Shown here: positions 9,934 to 19,297 of the stretch, in pieces | Layout of the letters: each line of letters begins with the position of its first letter | Position numbering within the stretch: the first letter of the stretch is position 1 | Origin: a bacterium | GTDB taxonomy: Bacteria; Orphanbacterota; Orphanbacteria; Orphanbacterales; Orphanbacteraceae | Length of the DNA: 64,000 nucleotides | Assembly: GCA_025782575.1 (NCBI GenBank) | Contig: JALGYY010000017.1 | Coordinates: 932,857 to 996,856, forward strand | Direction: 5' to 3' | Program-made: the position numbers and the translations under genes | Notes under the pieces: generated by a model | The model's input: the letters and a program-made list of their open reading frames with translations, nothing else | What the model was told of the DNA's origin: nothing | The model's database searches: none

Positions 9934-11277
9934 ATGAAACAGCGCTTTCTCTTCATCGGTGACATTCACCTCGGTCGCCGCCCCTTGCGACTCCCCGACG
10001 ATCTGACCGAGTACGGTGTGGATCCCGCCCAGCTCACCCCAGCGACCGCCTGGCGACTCGCCGTCCGATGGGCGGTCTCCAATAATATTGACGCAGTCGT
10101 TCTCGCAGGCGACGTCATCGAGGGAATGGACGACCGCTTCGAAGCGCTGGCACTGCTCGAGAGGGGCATCCGGACCCTTGTGGATACAGGGATTCCCGTG
10201 TTCGGCATAGCTGGGAACCACGATGTAGAGGCGCTTCCCCTGGTGGCTGCAAGGATCGACGGTTTTCGGCTGGTGGGTGAAGGAGGACGATGGGAAACGG
10301 CCGATCTGGGAGGCGAAAGTGGTGCCCGGCTTCTAGGATGGTCGCACCACGAAAAGCGGCATGAGACTGATCCCACGGAAAGCCTTGTCAACTTCGTTCC
10401 AGACAAAACCAGGGCGACTATCGCCGTTCTTCACGCCGATCTTGATGATTCACGAAGCAATTATGCTCCTGTCTCTCGGGCAGGGCTGGAATCGATCCCG
10501 ACAGACGCCTGGTTTCTGGGGCACATCCACACGCCATCAGATCTTTCGGGATCGCGGCCGATCGGTTATCTCGGCTCGCTCGTCGGATTGGACCCGGGAG
10601 AGCCGGGGCGACGCGGCCCCTGGCTGGTAACTGTCGGTGGCCCCGGGGAAGTGGAGGCCGAGCAGATTCCCCTCGCTCCGATTCGCTGGGAACGCTTGGA
10701 TGTCTCAGTAGAAGAGATGAGCACGGACGAAGGCCAGCCGATCGACGACCGATTCCATCAATTGCTCTACAGTGCTCTCGAAACGATTCGAGATAGGATA
10801 GACGGCGGCACGGAATTGCTCGCGGTCGGATGCAGGCTCCGGCTCACGGGCAAGAACGAAGACCATCTCTTGATCGGACAGCTGGTACGGGAGGGAATCG
10901 ACTTTCCCCGGCTGACCGCCGACCGCACCCACTACTTCGTGGAAAAGATTATAGATGAATCGACCGCCCCGTTTGACCTGGAGAAAATCGCGGCCGGCTC
11001 GGATCCACCCGCCATTCTCGCCGGTAAAATATTGGCACTCCAGGGGAGAGGGGTGGAGGGGGAGAATATTCTGCGAGATGCTACGAATGCCCTCGCCCCG
11101 GTTTCCGGTGCGGCCCGCTGGCAAGGGGTGGACACCCAAGCGGATGACCCCGCTACTGTTCGAGAAATTCTCGTCCGGGCGGGATTGGAGGTGCTCGAAA
11201 AACTGATGGCCCAGCAGGCTCCCCCGGCCTCGGCTGATTCATCGGCGACATTGACTCGCAGTGAGGGCGAATCATGA
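9934..11277 (+). CDS. SbcD/YhaO-like metallophosphoesterase (DNA repair exonuclease subunit)
   Basis: Calcineurin-like phosphoesterase that in the SbcCD/Mre11-Rad50 class cleaves DNA ends and hairpins. Signature blocks are in order: GDIHLGRRP near the N-terminus, GDVIEGMD, GNHDVE, a HADLDD block, and GHIHTP. The start chosen is ATG 9934 (447 aa), because the motif GDIHLG then sits 9 residues in, as in the family, and AGGAAGG lies upstream. Its TGA overlaps the ATG of the ATPase gene by 4 bp, confirming a two-gene unit. The C-terminal third is a capping or partner-binding region with no recognised motif. Confidence 0.9.
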   Translation: MKQRFLFIGDIHLGRRPLRLPDDLTEYGVDPAQLTPATAWRLAVRWAVSNNIDAVVLAGDVIEGMDDRFEALALLERGIRTLVDTGIPVFGIAGNHDVEALPLVAARIDGFRLVGEGGRWETADLGGESGARLLGWSHHEKRHETDPTESLVNFVPDKTRATIAVLHADLDDSRSNYAPVSRAGLESIPTDAWFLGHIHTPSDLSGSRPIGYLGSLVGLDPGEPGRRGPWLVTVGGPGEVEAEQIPLAPIRWERLDVSVEEMSTDEGQPIDDRFHQLLYSALETIRDRIDGGTELLAVGCRLRLTGKNEDHLLIGQLVREGIDFPRLTADRTHYFVEKIIDESTAPFDLEKIAAGSDPPAILAGKILALQGRGVEGENILRDATNALAPVSGAARWQGVDTQADDPATVREILVRAGLEVLEKLMAQQAPPASADSSATLTRSEGES

Positions 11278-14200
11278 AACTCACCCGACTCCTGGTGCGC
11301 CGCCTGCCCGGCATCGACCAGGGCTTCCGCCTGGAGAACATCGCCGAAGGGATCAATCTGATCGTCGGCCCCAACGGTTCGGGCAAGACTTCCATCTGCC
11401 GGCTCATTCGAAACATGCTCTGGCCGTCAAAGCGCCGGGAGCAGGTAGACGCGATCGCTCACTGGATCGATGGGGAGGAACAACTGACGTCGGAGTTCAT
11501 CGGTCAGGTTCGGTGGCAACGAGAAGGGGAGGACACCCCCTCACCCGAACTTCCGGATCGACATCTCGCCGGGTGCTTCACAATTGGGCTCACTGATCTT
11601 CTCGATGAAAAACGGGAAACTGAAAAAAGGCTCGCCTCAGAAGTGAGACAGCTTCTGGCCGGCGGTTACGATGTGGAAGCTGTCGGCGAGGAATACAGCA
11701 AGTCGAATCGCTTCGGTCAGACCGCTTTTAAAGAAGTGGTGGAATCGAAAAGAGTCCTTCGTGAGATCGAAAACGACCGGCGGTCACTCGCGGAAAACGA
11801 AGACCGTCTGCAGAGTCTCGAGGAACAACGCGCCCGGGCAGAGGCGGCGGGCCGGGAAAAGGAAAAACTCCAGCACGCCGCTGAGTTCGCCGGCTTTCGC
11901 GAAGATCTCGATTCGATCGAAGCGGAGATGGCGACCTACCCGGAGGGGATGGACCAGCTGGGCGGCGAAGAGGGGGAGCGACTCGCCGAGCTCATGCGTG
12001 AGCGTGAAGAGACTGAGCAGAGCCTTGGCAAGCGGGAGAAAGAGAAGAGCGACGCCGCTGAGGCGCTTGCTGCTCTTGATCTCCCGGGAGGGGCGGTCGA
12101 TGAGGAACGGCTGGAGTCAATGGGCGAGAGGGCACGCGCTCTCACGCGTACGGAGGAGAAGCTCGCCGACGCCGTCTTGAATGAGAGTAGTGCGGCGACG
12201 GAACTCGAGAACCGCGAAGCCGAACTGGGTGTCCCACCTGATCGGACGATCGAATCGATCGATGACGGCGACCTCGAGTCACTCGAAAACTGGGTTTTCC
12301 GTTCGGGGCTCCTCCGCGAGCAAATGCAATCGAATGAAGCGGCGCAGAACGCTTTCGAAGATGATAACGACCCCGGTTTCGCTCCGCTCGACGCTCTCCG
12401 TGAATCAATCGCCCGTCATCAGGATTGGCTTGCCGCTCCGGCGCCTGTTATGTCCCGGGGATTGGCGATCGGCGCCTATCTGGTGCTTGCGTTGCTGATT
12501 GGTGGAGGGATCGCGGGCGCCATTCTGATTGACCCCTGGATCGGCGCGATTTCGGCCGGGGCGCTCGTCCCGATTGTAATGCTGTTCACTTTGCGGCGAA
12601 AGAGCATGGCCTACCGGACACTCATCCAGGAGCAGATCGAGCGTGCGGGAGCTGAAGTGCCCGATGGCTGGGAAACCGAGCTCGTACAGGCCAATCTGGA
12701 TCAGCTGATCGACGGCCGCAATGAATCGGAAAGCCATCGTGGCCGGATGGAGGATCGCCGGCGTTATCAGGCAAGGCGGGATCAGCTCGAGGAAGATCAA
12801 CAAGAGATGGAACGAGAGCGTCTGGAGCTCGCGGCAGTTACGGGGATTGACGCATCGGTGACAGGGCTCAAGCTTGGTGATCTGGCCGGACGGATTCGAA
12901 GCTGGCGGTCAGCAAAAGGGGCGCACGAACGGGCGGAGTCGGACCGCCTGGCGCTCACCGGATCACGAGATAGCGAGATGGCTACGCTACTTGAAGCTCT
13001 CGAAGGGCTCATCCAGGATTCACCTGGCGATGGCATCGGGCTGTCCGAGGCGATTGAGCGCCTGCGGACGGCGAGCAGACAGCACCGTGAGCAGAGCCGT
13101 CTTCACGACCAGGCGGAACGGGAAATGAAGAGGCTCGTGGGACTGATCGAGCGACGAACCGGTGAAATCGATGCACTGCTGAGCCGAACGGGCACCCAGG
13201 ACGGGAATCTGGATGAACGGGCCCGGCTGTTGGATCGCAAACTCGATGCTCTTGTTACATACAGGAAACTGGCTGATCGAAAATTGGCTACCGAAGCACA
13301 GATGGCTGGTGTGAGATCTAAGCTCGGTGAGAGATCCGACCTTCTCTCGATCGACAGGGATGATGCGGAACAGCAGATCGCAGAGGCCTCCCGTACCATG
13401 GAATCGGCCGACGAACTGAGTAGAGAGATCGGTGAGATCCGAGGTCGAATCGATGACGCCCGAAAGAGCAGCAAACGGGAAGAAGCGCTCGCCCGCCTGA
13501 TGGATGCGGAGTCACGGCTGAGAGACCGGGCGGAAGAGGCGATGTACGCGGCTGCCGCCCGCTTTCTACTCGAGGACGTCGATCGGGAACACGAAGACCG
13601 GACCAGACCCGAAGTTCTTCGCATGGCTACACAGTATTTCGCTGAGTTTACGCAGTACAGATATGAGCTCCGCCCGCCGGGAAAGAAATCGGGATCCGAT
13701 TTCCGCGCCATCGAAAAGGATTCCGGCCGGTGGTTGTCACTTGAAGAGCTTTCCGATGGCACCCGTGTCCAGCTTCTACTCGCCGCACGACTCGCGTTCG
13801 CCACGAAAGCGGAAGGGGGGTCACTCCTCCCGATTTTTCTGGATGAAGCGCTTTCAACAGCCGACCCCGAGCGATTCGCCGCCGCCGTAAAGAGCTTCGC
13901 GGTACTCGCCGGCCAGGGGCGGCAAATATTTTACATGACCAGTAATCCGGGGGATGTTCGATTATGGCAGCAGATCATCTTGGAAGAGGGTGCCCCGGAA
14001 CCGGTTCTGCTCGATCTGGCCGAATTTCGAAAACTGGGGCGGGGCATGCTCGATGAGGAGAGTGCCGCCGTTCCCCACCGGGAACCGGTCCCCCCGCCGG
14101 AAGGACTCGCAGCCGAGGAGTATGCTGCGCGGATCGGCGTCCCCCCCATTGATCCGTATGGACCGCTCGATTCTCTCCATCTGTTTCATCTGCTGCGTGA

Positions 14201-14723
14201 TGACCTGGAGCTTCTCCACAGACTGCTCGATAAGGGCGTCGAAACCGCCGGCCAGTGGGAGCTCCTCTCCCGATCAATCGCGTGGAGTCGCTTCGTCGAT
14301 GAAGCAGGCCGGGAGCGTCTCGCGGCAAAGCGGGAGCTCGCGGATGCTACACTTCGTGCCTGGCGAATCGGACGAGGGCGGCCGATCGGCCGAGAGGATC
14401 TGATCGTAGCCGGCGTTGTGGAAGGGAAGATCGACGCATTCGCCGATCTGATTCGTGAGCTGGACGGGGATGCCGAACGGTTCATCGCGTGCCTGAAATC
14501 CAGAAACGACCCCCGCACGACAGGTTATCGCAGCAAGAAGATTAACGAGCACGAAAGCTATTTCGCAGAGAACGGTTTTGTCGATCACCGTTCCGTTCTG
14601 AGTGATGGGGATGTGCGGGTCAAGGCGCTCAACGACATCGCGGTCCATCTGGACTCCGACCGCATCTCCGTCGACGAAGCGAACCGAATGGTGGAGGAGA
14701 TCCTCGCCCCTATCCGCCCCTGA
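11274..14723 (+). CDS. SbcC/YhaN-like SMC-type ATPase
   Basis: Rad50-like ATPase partner of the upstream nuclease, 1149 aa. Walker A GPNGSGKTS lies near residues 35-43, and the signature and Walker B region (LSDGTRVQLLLAARL, then FLDEALSTADP) near 820-865. Long E/R-rich coiled coils fill the middle. A hydrophobic hairpin at about residues 400-440 (two TM-like stretches) is typical of YhaN rather than E. coli SbcC. About 240 residues follow the ATPase core, including LHLFHLLRDDLELLHRLL, and are absent from classical SbcC. Likely role: membrane-associated processing of DNA ends. Cellular role is inferred from family only. Confidence 0.88.
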   Translation: MKLTRLLVRRLPGIDQGFRLENIAEGINLIVGPNGSGKTSICRLIRNMLWPSKRREQVDAIAHWIDGEEQLTSEFIGQVRWQREGEDTPSPELPDRHLAGCFTIGLTDLLDEKRETEKRLASEVRQLLAGGYDVEAVGEEYSKSNRFGQTAFKEVVESKRVLREIENDRRSLAENEDRLQSLEEQRARAEAAGREKEKLQHAAEFAGFREDLDSIEAEMATYPEGMDQLGGEEGERLAELMREREETEQSLGKREKEKSDAAEALAALDLPGGAVDEERLESMGERARALTRTEEKLADAVLNESSAATELENREAELGVPPDRTIESIDDGDLESLENWVFRSGLLREQMQSNEAAQNAFEDDNDPGFAPLDALRESIARHQDWLAAPAPVMSRGLAIGAYLVLALLIGGGIAGAILIDPWIGAISAGALVPIVMLFTLRRKSMAYRTLIQEQIERAGAEVPDGWETELVQANLDQLIDGRNESESHRGRMEDRRRYQARRDQLEEDQQEMERERLELAAVTGIDASVTGLKLGDLAGRIRSWRSAKGAHERAESDRLALTGSRDSEMATLLEALEGLIQDSPGDGIGLSEAIERLRTASRQHREQSRLHDQAEREMKRLVGLIERRTGEIDALLSRTGTQDGNLDERARLLDRKLDALVTYRKLADRKLATEAQMAGVRSKLGERSDLLSIDRDDAEQQIAEASRTMESADELSREIGEIRGRIDDARKSSKREEALARLMDAESRLRDRAEEAMYAAAARFLLEDVDREHEDRTRPEVLRMATQYFAEFTQYRYELRPPGKKSGSDFRAIEKDSGRWLSLEELSDGTRVQLLLAARLAFATKAEGGSLLPIFLDEALSTADPERFAAAVKSFAVLAGQGRQIFYMTSNPGDVRLWQQIILEEGAPEPVLLDLAEFRKLGRGMLDEESAAVPHREPVPPPEGLAAEEYAARIGVPPIDPYGPLDSLHLFHLLRDDLELLHRLLDKGVETAGQWELLSRSIAWSRFVDEAGRERLAAKRELADATLRAWRIGRGRPIGREDLIVAGVVEGKIDAFADLIRELDGDAERFIACLKSRNDPRTTGYRSKKINEHESYFAENGFVDHRSVLSDGDVRVKALNDIAVHLDSDRISVDEANRMVEEILAPIRP

Positions 14724-14726
14724 CCC

Positions 14727-15140
14727 CTACTCCGTACTCTTCGCGGAAACGCGATGAGCCTCGATCGAAATCTCCGGTGCCTGGACGAGATGCTTCTTTA
14801 CCGAACAGAGTGCGGCCGCACGGACGATCGCTTTTTCGTATTTCGTTGGGAAACCATCCGGCAGGATGATCTCCTGCTTGATCTGTGTGATCAGCCTGTT
14901 TTGCGGATCCCTCTCCCAGGACTGCAGAAGCTTGATCCTGTCTGTCGGAATACCCCGGGAGGCGCAGAAGTCGAGTACATAGTAGCCCGCGCATGTGGCA
15001 AGAGAAGCGAGAAAAAGATCGAACGGCTCCGGCGCCGTCCCTCCTCCCCCTTCACTCTCCGATTGATCGGTACGAATGGTCCGTCCGTTGTACTCTGCGT
15101 CAACCCGCTTCCCCCCAGGGAATGAAATCTCCATCGCCAT
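14727..15140 (-). CDS. OsmC family protein
   Basis: Small OsmC/YhfA-type protein of 137 aa; family members are thiol-dependent peroxidases or related redox proteins. The core EPFDLFLASLATCAGYYVLDF carries one conserved cysteine, and a second cysteine lies in ALCSVKKHL. The longer frame is rejected because ATG 15140 gives the usual family length and N-terminal beta-hairpin (MAMEISFPGG). It is the last gene of the long minus-strand operon, 16 bp after the DinB-like gene. Its stop lies 3 bp from the converging SbcC-like gene. Confidence 0.88.
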   Translation of the reverse strand: MAMEISFPGGKRVDAEYNGRTIRTDQSESEGGGGTAPEPFDLFLASLATCAGYYVLDFCASRGIPTDRIKLLQSWERDPQNRLITQIKQEIILPDGFPTKYEKAIVRAAALCSVKKHLVQAPEISIEAHRVSAKSTE

Positions 15141-15156
15141 CTTTGGAACCTTTCGT

Positions 15157-15687
15157 TTATCGATTCTGCATGTTCCTGTCGAATTCATCTGAACCGCCCC
15201 GCGGGATGCTGAGAGTCTTCCAGTTGTCACTGGCGAGGTGCCGGGCGAGCTGTACGATCTGCCCGGTATGATAGGCGGTATGAGCGAGGTTTCTTTCAAT
15301 CGCGCCGATTACGGTGTGCCGTTCGCCGCGAATGGTCACGGTCTTCTCCGCATCCTCCGGCTGAAGCTCTGCAAGCGTTTCGAGCGCCGTTTTCCAGGCC
15401 CGTTCCCACCGATCGGTGATCGCGGCACGTCCATCCGTTTCCCGTTCGAACTCAGCGTCTCGATTCCGGCCGGGCTTCTGGCCATCTGTCGTCAGAAAAT
15501 CGGTCCAGCGAGAAATCATGTTTCCCGCGATATGCTTCACGAGCACAGCCACGCTGTTCGAATCACCGTCAAACTCAGCGAAATAGAGTCCGTCATCCAG
15601 CTGTGAAACAGCTCGATCGGCCAGATCCTTGATGGACCGATAGCGATCCCCGACTTCTTCAAAATAGAGAGCGCCGAACTCCGTCAT
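15157..15687 (-). CDS. DinB-like / DUF1572 family four-helix protein
   Basis: Predicted cytoplasmic four-helix bundle of the DinB/YfiT-like superfamily, which binds a divalent metal through histidines and often serves thiol-dependent transferases. The histidine-containing motifs VKHIAGNMISRW and HTAYHTGQIVQLAR are spaced as in DUF1572 proteins. At 176 aa it has the usual size. It lies 6 bp downstream of the AP-superfamily lipoprotein gene and 16 bp upstream of osmC-like, so it is co-transcribed. The pairing with OsmC hints at thiol or redox chemistry, but the substrate is unknown. Confidence 0.8.
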   Translation of the reverse strand: MTEFGALYFEEVGDRYRSIKDLADRAVSQLDDGLYFAEFDGDSNSVAVLVKHIAGNMISRWTDFLTTDGQKPGRNRDAEFERETDGRAAITDRWERAWKTALETLAELQPEDAEKTVTIRGERHTVIGAIERNLAHTAYHTGQIVQLARHLASDNWKTLSIPRGGSDEFDRNMQNR

Positions 15688-15693
15688 GTTTAG

Positions 15694-17256
15694 CTATCCC
15701 AGATAAGGAAGAGCCTCGAGGCCTTCCCGTTCTTTCTCCCGCCGCTCATCGGGAATCTTGCGATCAATCGACCGATTCCCTTCCCGAAGGGGAGCGATTT
15801 CCTCGAAACCAGGGGTAAAGAGATCGTCAATCGGCACGCCGTCCATATCCCGCGGCACTGTCTCACCCAGAATGCGGAGCAAGGTCGGCGCGAGATCCAT
15901 AAGGCGGGGTCGCTCGCCGGGGGGCGCCCGCTTTCCCGATTTCACATGGGGCCCTTTCACGATCAAAATGCCCCGCCGGTTATGGTAACCCGAAAATGTA
16001 AAGGACGGTTCCCGAAAGAGATTCGTGCCGTCGAAAGGGGAACCACGGCCAAAGAAGAAGCCGGGTCTCGGCTCGAAGAGAAGATCAGGCGCCCTGTCGA
16101 GATAAGGCCCGCTGTAGATTTCATCCCGCCGGTAGACCTCTGCGACCACACGCTCTCCTGTCTCCGAATCGACGAGTCTGGTAAGCTTCCCTTCCAGCTC
16201 AGCAATCAGATCGTCATACTCTCGCCCGCCGTCCACCACCCCCCGTTTGAATGCGCTCTTCGTGTTGATCGTCATTCGTCCACCGAGATGGGTGAAGTAG
16301 AGTACACGGGATCTCGGGAAATCAGTGTCGCAATACCCTTCGTTCCAGAGCCACTTGAGCACAGCCATTTCCCGGCTTACACTCTCGAAGCCATGATCGG
16401 AGGCCACCAGAACGATCGTGTTCTCGTCCGCCCTTTCCAGAAATTCGCCGACTATTTCGTCGATTCGAATCCAGAAATCACGAATTGTATTCTGATATTT
16501 TTCAGCAAGCGCGGGATCAACCCCATGCCTGCCCTCTTCGTCTTCCATGAACTTCCAGAAAAAATGCTGCACTTTATCCGTCCCCATGAACACGACCCAG
16601 AAAAGCTCCCAGTCGTCCTCTTCGAACAGCTCGATTGCGGCACGGAAACGGGCCTCCCGCGTGGCGATCAGATTCCCGAGAAATGCTTCTTCGCTACCTT
16701 CGGGCAGGTACTCCCCATAACGGTCGAGGCGCCAGGGGCCAAGACCTTTTTCCAGTTCGGGAGGCCATGTGTATCCGGTATCACGAAGATGGGGAAATCC
16801 GCCGACCATCTTGCCTGCAATCGGATCGGGAGGAGTTGTAAGGGGGACCGTCATGATGACGGAGGGGCGTTCCGATTCGGTCAGATACTCCCATACAGCC
16901 TTGGCCCGGCGGTCGAGAGCTGTCGCGGGAACGGGCATGAAGCGGTCGCGATCGACGAGCTCGAAGTCATAGATTCCATGCTTGCCCGGATTGACGCCGG
17001 TAATCGCACTTGTCCATGCAGGAGCGGATAGCGGGGGAATCACGGACTCCAGCTCGGCGGAATACCCGTCATTCCTCATGGCGGCAAGATTCGGCAGAAG
17101 GCCCTGATCCATCCAGGGTTCGATGAGGTCGAATGTAGCGCCATCCAGACCGATCACAGCCACGCGGAGGCCTGTCGGGAGAGGCGAATCGGCACACCCG
17201 GTTAAGAGAAGCAGAGCGTAACCGAACAGGATCGCTCTCACTCCGGCAGCTCTCAC
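15694..17256 (-). CDS. AP-superfamily phosphodiesterase/nucleotide pyrophosphatase-like lipoprotein
   Basis: 520-aa member of the alkaline-phosphatase superfamily (PF01663-like). GTG 17256 is preferred as the start because it forms a GTGA overlap with the upstream gene and leads straight into a lipoprotein signal with lipobox LLTGC. Metal and nucleophile blocks look intact: VIGLDGATFD, SAPAWTSAITG (Thr nucleophile), GTDKVQHFFW, ASDHGFESV and GYHNRRGILI. It should sit in the periplasm facing a phosphodiester- or phosphomonoester-type substrate. The C-terminus (GLEALPYLG) is a degenerate form of the LGY tail found on other proteins here. Confidence 0.85.
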   Translation of the reverse strand: MRAAGVRAILFGYALLLLTGCADSPLPTGLRVAVIGLDGATFDLIEPWMDQGLLPNLAAMRNDGYSAELESVIPPLSAPAWTSAITGVNPGKHGIYDFELVDRDRFMPVPATALDRRAKAVWEYLTESERPSVIMTVPLTTPPDPIAGKMVGGFPHLRDTGYTWPPELEKGLGPWRLDRYGEYLPEGSEEAFLGNLIATREARFRAAIELFEEDDWELFWVVFMGTDKVQHFFWKFMEDEEGRHGVDPALAEKYQNTIRDFWIRIDEIVGEFLERADENTIVLVASDHGFESVSREMAVLKWLWNEGYCDTDFPRSRVLYFTHLGGRMTINTKSAFKRGVVDGGREYDDLIAELEGKLTRLVDSETGERVVAEVYRRDEIYSGPYLDRAPDLLFEPRPGFFFGRGSPFDGTNLFREPSFTFSGYHNRRGILIVKGPHVKSGKRAPPGERPRLMDLAPTLLRILGETVPRDMDGVPIDDLFTPGFEEIAPLREGNRSIDRKIPDERREKEREGLEALPYLG

Positions 17257-17873
17257 TTCGATTCGATCGGTCGGAGAACGAGGCTGAGCTCGCACTTCTC
17301 ACAGCTCCCGGGGAACATGGAGGTGATGCCCGGATGATTCGGGCATTGATACTCCATCCTGGCAAGAACCAGATCTTTTCCGCCGCACTTCACACACTTG
17401 GTCGGATAGGGGAACGAGATGTCCGGATGCTCGGGGCAGGTGTAACCCTGAATCTGTCCCAACACGAAAGGTGCCGAAAATCGAATCGGTTCGCCGTCGT
17501 CGGTTTCGAGACCGACAATCTCGAAAGAGAGCTCGCCGAAACCATCCTGCTTACCCGAGAAATCGAACTGGCCGTAAAGCGCCTCACCATGCTGCCGGAA
17601 CCCCTGGCGATCGGTCTCCCCTCCGGCCTCCGTGACCAGAACCGTCCCCTTCAGACCTTCTACGGGGAGAAGATCCCCCTCACGTGTGTGCGGGTAGATT
17701 TCCACACCGACGTTAGAGCAGAGCACCTCCATTTTGTAATCGCCGGCGGCAACGATCACGCCACCATGGGGACCGGACTCCGGCTCACCACCCCCACCGC
17801 ATCCGCCGCAACCGGCCCCGAACAGGGCGGCCACACCGAGAACAAATGCTATTTTTCGATAGACAAGATTCAT
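17253..17873 (-). CDS. Lipoprotein with two heavy-metal-binding zinc-ribbon-like repeats
   Basis: 206-aa predicted lipoprotein (lipobox near LFGAGC, followed by a Gly/Cys-rich linker). The C-terminal half carries two copies of the heavy-metal-binding motif seen in copper and silver efflux proteins: YTCPEHPDISFPYPTKCVKC and YQCPNHPGITSMFPGSCEKC. The second ends in ELSLVL where family members usually have GMDLV. The middle is a beta-rich region without a recognised family. ATG 17873 is chosen because GGAGGAG sits 9 bp before it. Its TGA overlaps the start of the following AP-superfamily gene. It may bind or deliver metal to those metal-dependent enzymes; this is inference. Confidence 0.75.
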   Translation of the reverse strand: MNLVYRKIAFVLGVAALFGAGCGGCGGGGEPESGPHGGVIVAAGDYKMEVLCSNVGVEIYPHTREGDLLPVEGLKGTVLVTEAGGETDRQGFRQHGEALYGQFDFSGKQDGFGELSFEIVGLETDDGEPIRFSAPFVLGQIQGYTCPEHPDISFPYPTKCVKCGGKDLVLARMEYQCPNHPGITSMFPGSCEKCELSLVLRPIESK

Positions 17874-17926
17874 CTGATTACTCCTCCAAACTGCTGCTCC
17901 CACCATAACCGAGCATGGGGGCACGA

Positions 17927-19297
17927 TCAATCGATGTAGCCGAGTGCTTCCAGCTCCCGTCTTACTTTTTCGTCGGCAGGCGCGGTTCGCCCGGACTTCC
18001 CATCCAGAAAACGGACCGCCCGCGTCGCCTGAGATTCCAGAACTTTCTCCAGCCTGGTCTGAAGCTCTGACAAGATATCGAACCGGATCTCATGAAGATC
18101 ATTCAGCTCAAAAGGATCCGCTTCCAGATCGAAGAGAGACGACTTTCCGTCGGACTCGAAAACCGCTTTCCAGCGATCACCCGTCAAAGCGTAGCGCCCG
18201 TACGGATTGTTCCTGCTGCGCCACCGCGCGCTCGATTCGCTGAGAACATACCGGGACGGAATCTCTTCACTCAGCACATCGACCCCGCTTGCCTGCAATG
18301 CCAATGCACCGGCCGGGATCTTCGCCGACAGGCCAAAGAGTGTGGGGAAGACGTCGACAAGGGACATGACTGTCGTCATCCGTTCGGGGGAAACACCCGG
18401 GACACGAATGATGAGGGGCACGTGAAGCTGCTCGTTCCAGTTGAGTCCATGGTGCCAGTGGCCATGCTGGCCGAGCCCTTCACCATGGTCACCCGCGATG
18501 ACTACTACTGTACGCTTCCAGTCGGCCTGCACTCGAAGTCGATCGAGCAGCCTCCCGACCTCGGAATCAACATAGCGAACTTCATTGTCATAATATGACA
18601 GGACGTCCTCAGCGATAAACGTGGCCGGATCCCATTCATCTCCTGTGACGATCTTGTCATCGAACGCCCTCGTCCTCACGAAGAAAGAAGCTCCGTCACC
18701 AGGCGCAAAAAAATCCTGATAATCGGGAGGAGGTTCGTACGGAGCGTGGGGATCGAAGTAGTGCACCCAAAGAAAACAGGCTTTCTCCCCTCTCCGGCTC
18801 TCATTCAACCATCGAAAGACAGCTTCATTCGTTTCCCTCGCGTTCCGCTCGGCTCCATCCGGTTCATTGAACGTATCGAAGCCGGCGTCGATCCCTGTGT
18901 CTTTCTTGATCGGTGTAGCGCTCACGAACGCGGCGGTCTGGTAGCCGGCTTCCTGCGCCACCTCGGCATAGCTCTTCAGGACGGGCGAGGGGATGAACCG
19001 AGAGCCGTCGATATCGGCATTGGCGTGAATGCCGTGCTCGACCGGATAGGTACTCGTCAAGAGTGAAACATGGGACGGGAGGGTCGTCGCAATCGGAGCA
19101 ATACAACGCTCGAACAGGAGTGCATCCTTGGCGAACCGGTCGATGTTCGGCGACGTGTCGCGAAAGTAGCCGTAACACCCGAGGTTTTCCGCACGGATCG
19201 TGTCGATCGTAATCAGAACGACGTTCCATGGGATCGACTCCGAGCCGCAGGAGAGAATCGTCAAACAGAGGATAGTGACCGCCGCCGGGAATCTCAT
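17927..19297 (-). CDS. Sulfatase-like AP-superfamily lipoprotein with C-terminal LGY tail
   Basis: 456-aa sulfatase-like hydrolase. The start ATG 19297 overlaps the upstream stop as TAATG and yields a lipoprotein signal ending TILSC. Family blocks: LITIDTIRAENLGCYGY, the nucleophile region ATTLPSHVSLLTS, IAGDHGEGLGQHG and HHGLNWNEQLHVPL. The nucleophile position holds Thr (TLPSH) instead of the Cys or Ser of C-x-P-x-R, so it is not a formylglycine sulfatase; phosphodiesterase or phosphotransferase chemistry is more likely. The protein ends in RRELEALGYID, the tail discussed in the findings. Confidence 0.85.
   Translation of the reverse strand: MRFPAAVTILCLTILSCGSESIPWNVVLITIDTIRAENLGCYGYFRDTSPNIDRFAKDALLFERCIAPIATTLPSHVSLLTSTYPVEHGIHANADIDGSRFIPSPVLKSYAEVAQEAGYQTAAFVSATPIKKDTGIDAGFDTFNEPDGAERNARETNEAVFRWLNESRRGEKACFLWVHYFDPHAPYEPPPDYQDFFAPGDGASFFVRTRAFDDKIVTGDEWDPATFIAEDVLSYYDNEVRYVDSEVGRLLDRLRVQADWKRTVVVIAGDHGEGLGQHGHWHHGLNWNEQLHVPLIIRVPGVSPERMTTVMSLVDVFPTLFGLSAKIPAGALALQASGVDVLSEEIPSRYVLSESSARWRSRNNPYGRYALTGDRWKAVFESDGKSSLFDLEADPFELNDLHEIRFDILSELQTRLEKVLESQATRAVRFLDGKSGRTAPADEKVRRELEALGYID

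Noticed and set aside
15946-17031. 361-codon open frame on the plus strand
   Set aside because: Opposite the AP-superfamily lipoprotein gene, whose motifs and coupling are clear.
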